A DNA stretch of 9,737 bases, from assembly GCA_025937615.1 (NCBI GenBank), contig JAICRA010000032.1:1-9737 (forward strand). The letters are read 5' to 3'. This DNA is from Thermomicrobiales bacterium (GTDB lineage: Bacteria > Chloroflexota > Chloroflexia > Thermomicrobiales > UBA6265). Of this stretch, positions 7,262-9,737 are shown piece by piece (position 1 is the stretch's first letter; the number at the start of each line of letters is the position of its first letter). The position numbers and the translations under genes are program-made. Under the pieces are notes generated by a model that was not told the DNA's origin, did not search any database, and worked only from the letters and a program-made list of their open reading frames with translations.

Positions 7262-8248
7262 ATGACGCGCAGGACCGATTTTCGGCCGCTTTCGCTGCGT
7301 GCGGCGGTGATCGCTGCGCTGTTTTCGCTGCTTACGACGGTGGCACTTGTGATGCCGGTGCTCGCGCTCTTCCAGGATGAAGAGGAAGTGCAGCCGCTCG
7401 CCGGAGTCTTCACTGTAACGATCGCCAGAAACGATATCCCACCGAACTTGGCCGGCGGACCCGCGCTCGCCGGTCTGTGGAACGTCACCTTCAGTGGTGA
7501 CGGCAGTTTCAGCCTTGCTCGGCAGGATGTGGGCGAGGTCGTAACCGGCAGTTTCGAGGCCGCCGAAGCAACGTTGACATTCAACGAATGGAGCGGCCTG
7601 GTAGGATGCGACATAACCGCCGATAGCGGAGAACCGGCCACCTACGCGTGGCGGCAAACCGACGACCGGCTGACCTTGACCCCGATCACCGACTCTTGCA
7701 TCGAACGGCTGACGCTGCTCACTACGCGCCCCCTGGGCGGGTTCGAGGCCTGCGCGGTCTCGCCGCGATCGCTGACCGACCCCTTTGCCCCAGGTCTCGC
7801 GCCAGAAGCCCTGGCAACGCCCGTCGCCATGGGGGAAATCGGGACCGGCGTCGCGGCGCAGGAGGGTCTCAGCGAGGGAGCCGACGCTGAAGAGGCGATC
7901 GACAGCCTGTTGCGCCAGGCGAACGGCTGCTGGGCCACAGGAGATCCGACGCGATTCCTCGCGCTGCATAGCAATCAGGTTGTCGAGGAGATCGGCTTTG
8001 TTGGCCCAATCGACGAGTTCGTCCGCCAATTGCGCCTGTTCATGGCGACTCCGCTTTCGTTCGAACGGATCGGTCCGGTCAACCTTATCGACTCGGAGCA
8101 TGCTTGGGCTTACGTGGAGGTGACGCTAGGCGGGGATCCTCTCCCACAACGGATCGACTTCGTTTTCGAGAATGGCACCTGGCTTTTCGACACGTTCTTC
8201 CTCTTTGGGCCAACCACACCGGGCGGACCCCCAGTGGTTGAACCGTGA
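7262..8248 (+). CDS. Secreted protein with probable lipocalin-like and NTF2/SnoaL-like domains
   Basis: Exported protein of 328 residues with no clear assigned function. Residues 1-36 are a signal peptide: MTRRTDFRPLSLR, then the hydrophobic stretch AAVIAALFSLLTTVALVMPVLA. Residues about 46-165 alternate beta-type stretches (GLWNVTFSGDGSFSLARQ, 71-88; GSFEAAEATLTFNEWSG, 96-112; YAWRQTDDRLTLTPI, 128-142). This is the usual look of a lipocalin-like fold and has cysteines at 116, 146 and 164. A low-complexity linker follows (about 168-205, with ATPVA). Residues about 210-315 look like an NTF2/SnoaL domain, with AIDSLLRQANGCWATGDPTR at its start and WAYVEVTL and FENGTWLFDTFFLFG at its end. Such domains bind small molecules or act as scaffolds. 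Domain names are inferred from pattern, not from a profile search. It diverges from the transporter operon and may share its control region. Confidence 0.75.
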   Translation: MTRRTDFRPLSLRAAVIAALFSLLTTVALVMPVLALFQDEEEVQPLAGVFTVTIARNDIPPNLAGGPALAGLWNVTFSGDGSFSLARQDVGEVVTGSFEAAEATLTFNEWSGLVGCDITADSGEPATYAWRQTDDRLTLTPITDSCIERLTLLTTRPLGGFEACAVSPRSLTDPFAPGLAPEALATPVAMGEIGTGVAAQEGLSEGADAEEAIDSLLRQANGCWATGDPTRFLALHSNQVVEEIGFVGPIDEFVRQLRLFMATPLSFERIGPVNLIDSEHAWAYVEVTLGGDPLPQRIDFVFENGTWLFDTFFLFGPTTPGGPPVVEP

Positions 8249-8266
8249 CGTCCACTTCGGCGCGAC

Positions 8267-8443
8267 GTGGAACCCGATCACGATCCAGCTGACGGAGCTG
8301 ACGGGCAGCAGATCGTCCGGCCAGACCCCACGGTCTCGACAACCCTTGGCACCGGCAGCATGTTGGGCCTCGGGTGCGTCCTGGCAGTGGTCCTGCTGGT
8401 GATTATTGCACTCGCGATCAGATGGTTCGCGGGCGGCTGGTAA
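8267..8443 (+). CDS. Small single-helix membrane protein, or detached C-terminal anchor of the preceding gene
   Basis: A short reading frame of 58 residues from GTG 8267 to TAA 8441. It lies in exactly the same frame as the preceding gene, whose TGA is at 8246. The N-terminal part is polar and acidic (VEPDHDPADGADGQQ). The C-terminal part is a clear membrane helix, CVLAVVLLVIIALAI, followed by RWFAGGW. The frame is also open through the bases between the TGA and the GTG, so readthrough would fuse this helix to the secreted protein. No Shine-Dalgarno site precedes the GTG; translation could depend on reinitiation 18 bases after the stop. Codon choice resembles neighbouring genes. It could be a genuine small gene, a readthrough extension, or a relic of a longer anchored protein cut by a nonsense change. 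Confidence 0.45.
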   Translation: MEPDHDPADGADGQQIVRPDPTVSTTLGTGSMLGLGCVLAVVLLVIIALAIRWFAGGW

Positions 8444-8492
8444 TGGACCGGGCGAGGGCAGGTAAATGTTCGGTGACCGCGCCCGGGCGCGG

Positions 8493-8517
8493 GACTCCCG
8501 GCCGCTCGCGGGAGGTC
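8493..8517. other. GC-rich imperfect hairpin upstream of the metal transporter gene
   Basis: CTCCCG (8495-8500) and CGGGAG (8509-8514) pair around an 8-base loop. The outer GAC/GTC bases can extend the stem if G8514 is bulged. A further palindrome, GCGCCCGGGCGC, lies just before it (8479-8490). No T run follows. It may end transcription of the upstream gene weakly or serve as an operator; evidence is structural only. Confidence 0.35.
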
Positions 8518-8533
8518 GCTGACGCCTTACAGC

Positions 8534-8539
8534 TACACT
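8534..8539 (+). promoter_or_regulatory. Candidate -10 box for a leaderless metal-transporter transcript
   Basis: TACACT fits the TANNNT pattern and ends 6 bases before the GTG at 8546, so transcription would start at or next to the start codon. No Shine-Dalgarno site lies at a usable distance. No good -35 box was found. Confidence 0.35.
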
Positions 8540-8545
8540 AATGAT

Positions 8546-9601
8546 GTGAGACCGACGACGTCGGGAACACCGCTGTCCCACGAGGCGCGGGGAAGCTCAG
8601 CCCTGATTTCTGAGGCAGATGCAGGCCGCGAGTCCTTGGGACGCGGTAATCAGATCCGATACATCCTATCGGTGGTGCTTGCACTGAATCTCGCCGTAGC
8701 CGGGGCGAAACTCGGTTACGGATTCTTCAGTGGTTCGGTGGCGATGTTCGCCGACGGCTTTAACTCGCTCCTCGACGGGTTTGCGAACGTAATTGGCATC
8801 GTCGGCATCGCCGTCGCGGCACGACCGCCCGACAGGGAGCACCATTTCGGCCACGAACGGTACGAAACGCTGGCCTCAATGGCAATAGGCGCTCTGATGG
8901 CCGTCGGTGTGCTGGAGATCGTCCAATCGGCCATCAGTCGCTTGCAGACGGGGGAGACGCCGCAGGTTACGCGACTCTCGTTCGCAGTGATGATCGGCAC
9001 CATGGCGGTCAATACCGGAGTGACCATCTGGGAACGCCGGGAGGCGCGCAGACTCCATAGCGACCTATTGGAAGCGGATGCGCGACACACGGGATCGGAC
9101 GTGCTCGTCTCGGCGGCGGTCATTCTGGGGCTGCTCGGTGAGCGGAGTGGTTTGCATGGCGCCGATGCCGCGGTGTCCCTGGTCATCGCCGGCATGGTGG
9201 CCTGGGCGGCCTGGGGGATCTTGCGCGAGGCATCGCTTGTGCTTACTGATGCCGCGACTGACGTCGAGCCCAAGGCGCTGCTGGCGGCAATCGTGAGCGC
9301 CCCAGGTGCGATCACCGCGCATAACCTGCGGGTGCGCTCCTCGGGTGGACGAAACTGGGTAGAAGTCCATGTAACGGTTGATCCGGATCTCACCATCAAG
9401 CAGGCGCATGAAGTGGCAACGGAGGTGGAGAGCGCGATTCGCAATGAGGTCGGCCCCGAGACGCAGGCAATCGTGCACATCGAACCGGCAGAACCGCCTC
9501 ACACTCGGCCGGACCCCATTTTCGGCCAGGAGCTTGAGCTGACGACTGACGAGGCGACTGGAGCGCGGCGCGTCCAGCGTCCATGGAAAGGCACTAGGTG
9601 A
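8546..9601 (+). CDS. Cation diffusion facilitator (CDF) family divalent metal exporter
   Basis: Inner-membrane metal/proton antiporter moving ions such as zinc, iron or manganese out of the cytoplasm; 351 residues, slightly long owing to an N-terminal extension of about 35. Membrane helices begin at about 39. The helix-2 metal-site motif is ADGFNSLLD (69-77), with N73 and D77 at the positions that are H and D in many zinc exporters. HHFGHERYE (99-107) follows in the next loop. The helix-5 site is H181 and D185 in ADARHTGSD. The cytoplasmic domain contains VEVHVTVDPDLTIKQAHEVA (272-291) and ends the conserved part with IVHIEP, typical of the family. The start GTG 8546 is the first usable codon; the ATGs at 8541 and 8544 run straight into TGA. 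A TTG near residue 31 is an alternative. Metal specificity cannot be decided from an N-D/H-D site. Confidence 0.92.
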   Translation: MRPTTSGTPLSHEARGSSALISEADAGRESLGRGNQIRYILSVVLALNLAVAGAKLGYGFFSGSVAMFADGFNSLLDGFANVIGIVGIAVAARPPDREHHFGHERYETLASMAIGALMAVGVLEIVQSAISRLQTGETPQVTRLSFAVMIGTMAVNTGVTIWERREARRLHSDLLEADARHTGSDVLVSAAVILGLLGERSGLHGADAAVSLVIAGMVAWAAWGILREASLVLTDAATDVEPKALLAAIVSAPGAITAHNLRVRSSGGRNWVEVHVTVDPDLTIKQAHEVATEVESAIRNEVGPETQAIVHIEPAEPPHTRPDPIFGQELELTTDEATGARRVQRPWKGTR

Positions 9602-9737
9602 CGAAATCACGACGTCTTACTAACTCACAACCGAGCCAGGGAGGATCGCGGCCGGCGCGGACCCAGAATGGATCTGCCCGGGACGGAAAACAACGTGGCG
9701 AACAGTGGGACTCCTCCCGCACGCCTGGGCAGCGCCC
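9598..9737 (+). CDS. Start of an unidentified gene, partial (runs off the right edge)
   Basis: The GTG at 9598 overlaps the transporter's TGA in a GTGA arrangement, a common sign of translational coupling. The frame stays open to the edge for 46 residues: a basic, Ser/Gln/Gly/Arg-rich, probably disordered N-terminus beginning VTKSRRLTNSQPSQGG. No domain is visible and no product can be named. Other frames are also open here, including an ATG at 9668, so this assignment is tentative. Confidence 0.35.
   Translation, partial: MTKSRRLTNSQPSQGGSRPARTQNGSARDGKQRGEQWDSSRTPGQR

Noticed and set aside
7205..8101. 298-residue minus-strand open frame
   Set aside because: It is antisense to the secreted lipocalin/NTF2-like gene, which has a signal peptide and a ribosome site; the shadow has neither.
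8172..8402. 76-residue plus-strand frame overlapping the end of the NTF2-like gene
   Set aside because: It overlaps a real gene in another frame, is low in structure, and the frame 8267-8443 with a clear membrane helix is the better candidate.
8495..8514. Hairpin as a rho-independent terminator
   Set aside because: A T run does not follow on either side, so only an unspecified structural element is reported.

Overview
The window is about 9.7 kb of high-GC bacterial DNA. It has Tat- and Sec-exported proteins, several GTG starts, and proline/alanine 'ATPVA'-type low-complexity segments in two secreted proteins. This combination fits a Chloroflexota lineage such as Thermomicrobia (Sphaerobacter-like). 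That placement is from general impression only; no marker gene is present to prove it.

Left and centre (1-7009, minus strand): a compact four-gene run read right to left. It encodes a secreted six-Asp-box beta-propeller protein with a C-terminal IPT-like domain, then a Tat-exported oligopeptide/dipeptide-type (family 5) solute-binding protein, then a DppB-type permease, then a DppC-type permease that runs off the left edge. Gaps are 44, 18 and 6 bases, so this is probably one operon, with the ATPase genes expected beyond position 1. The transporter is not of the common E. coli type. The binding protein carries its conserved blocks in the reverse of the usual order, as in a circular permutation, plus an extra C-terminal beta domain. 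The DppC protein has about 215 residues inserted between its first membrane helix and the permease core. To my memory these traits match a transporter type common in archaea such as Thermococcales. The likely job is uptake of peptides or another oligomeric solute, with the propeller protein acting outside the cell on or near the substrate.

Divergent control region (7010-7261): 252 bases without a gene, holding a perfect 17-base palindrome, further CACGG/CCGTG repeats and a plausible rightward promoter.

Right part (7262-9737, plus strand): a secreted protein with a probable lipocalin-like domain followed by an NTF2/SnoaL-like domain. Its stop codon is followed in the same frame by a short reading frame ending in a membrane helix. 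Next come a GC-rich hairpin, a cation diffusion facilitator (metal exporter) that may be translated leaderless, and the start of an unidentified gene overlapping it by four bases. No RNA genes, mobile elements or CRISPR arrays were seen.
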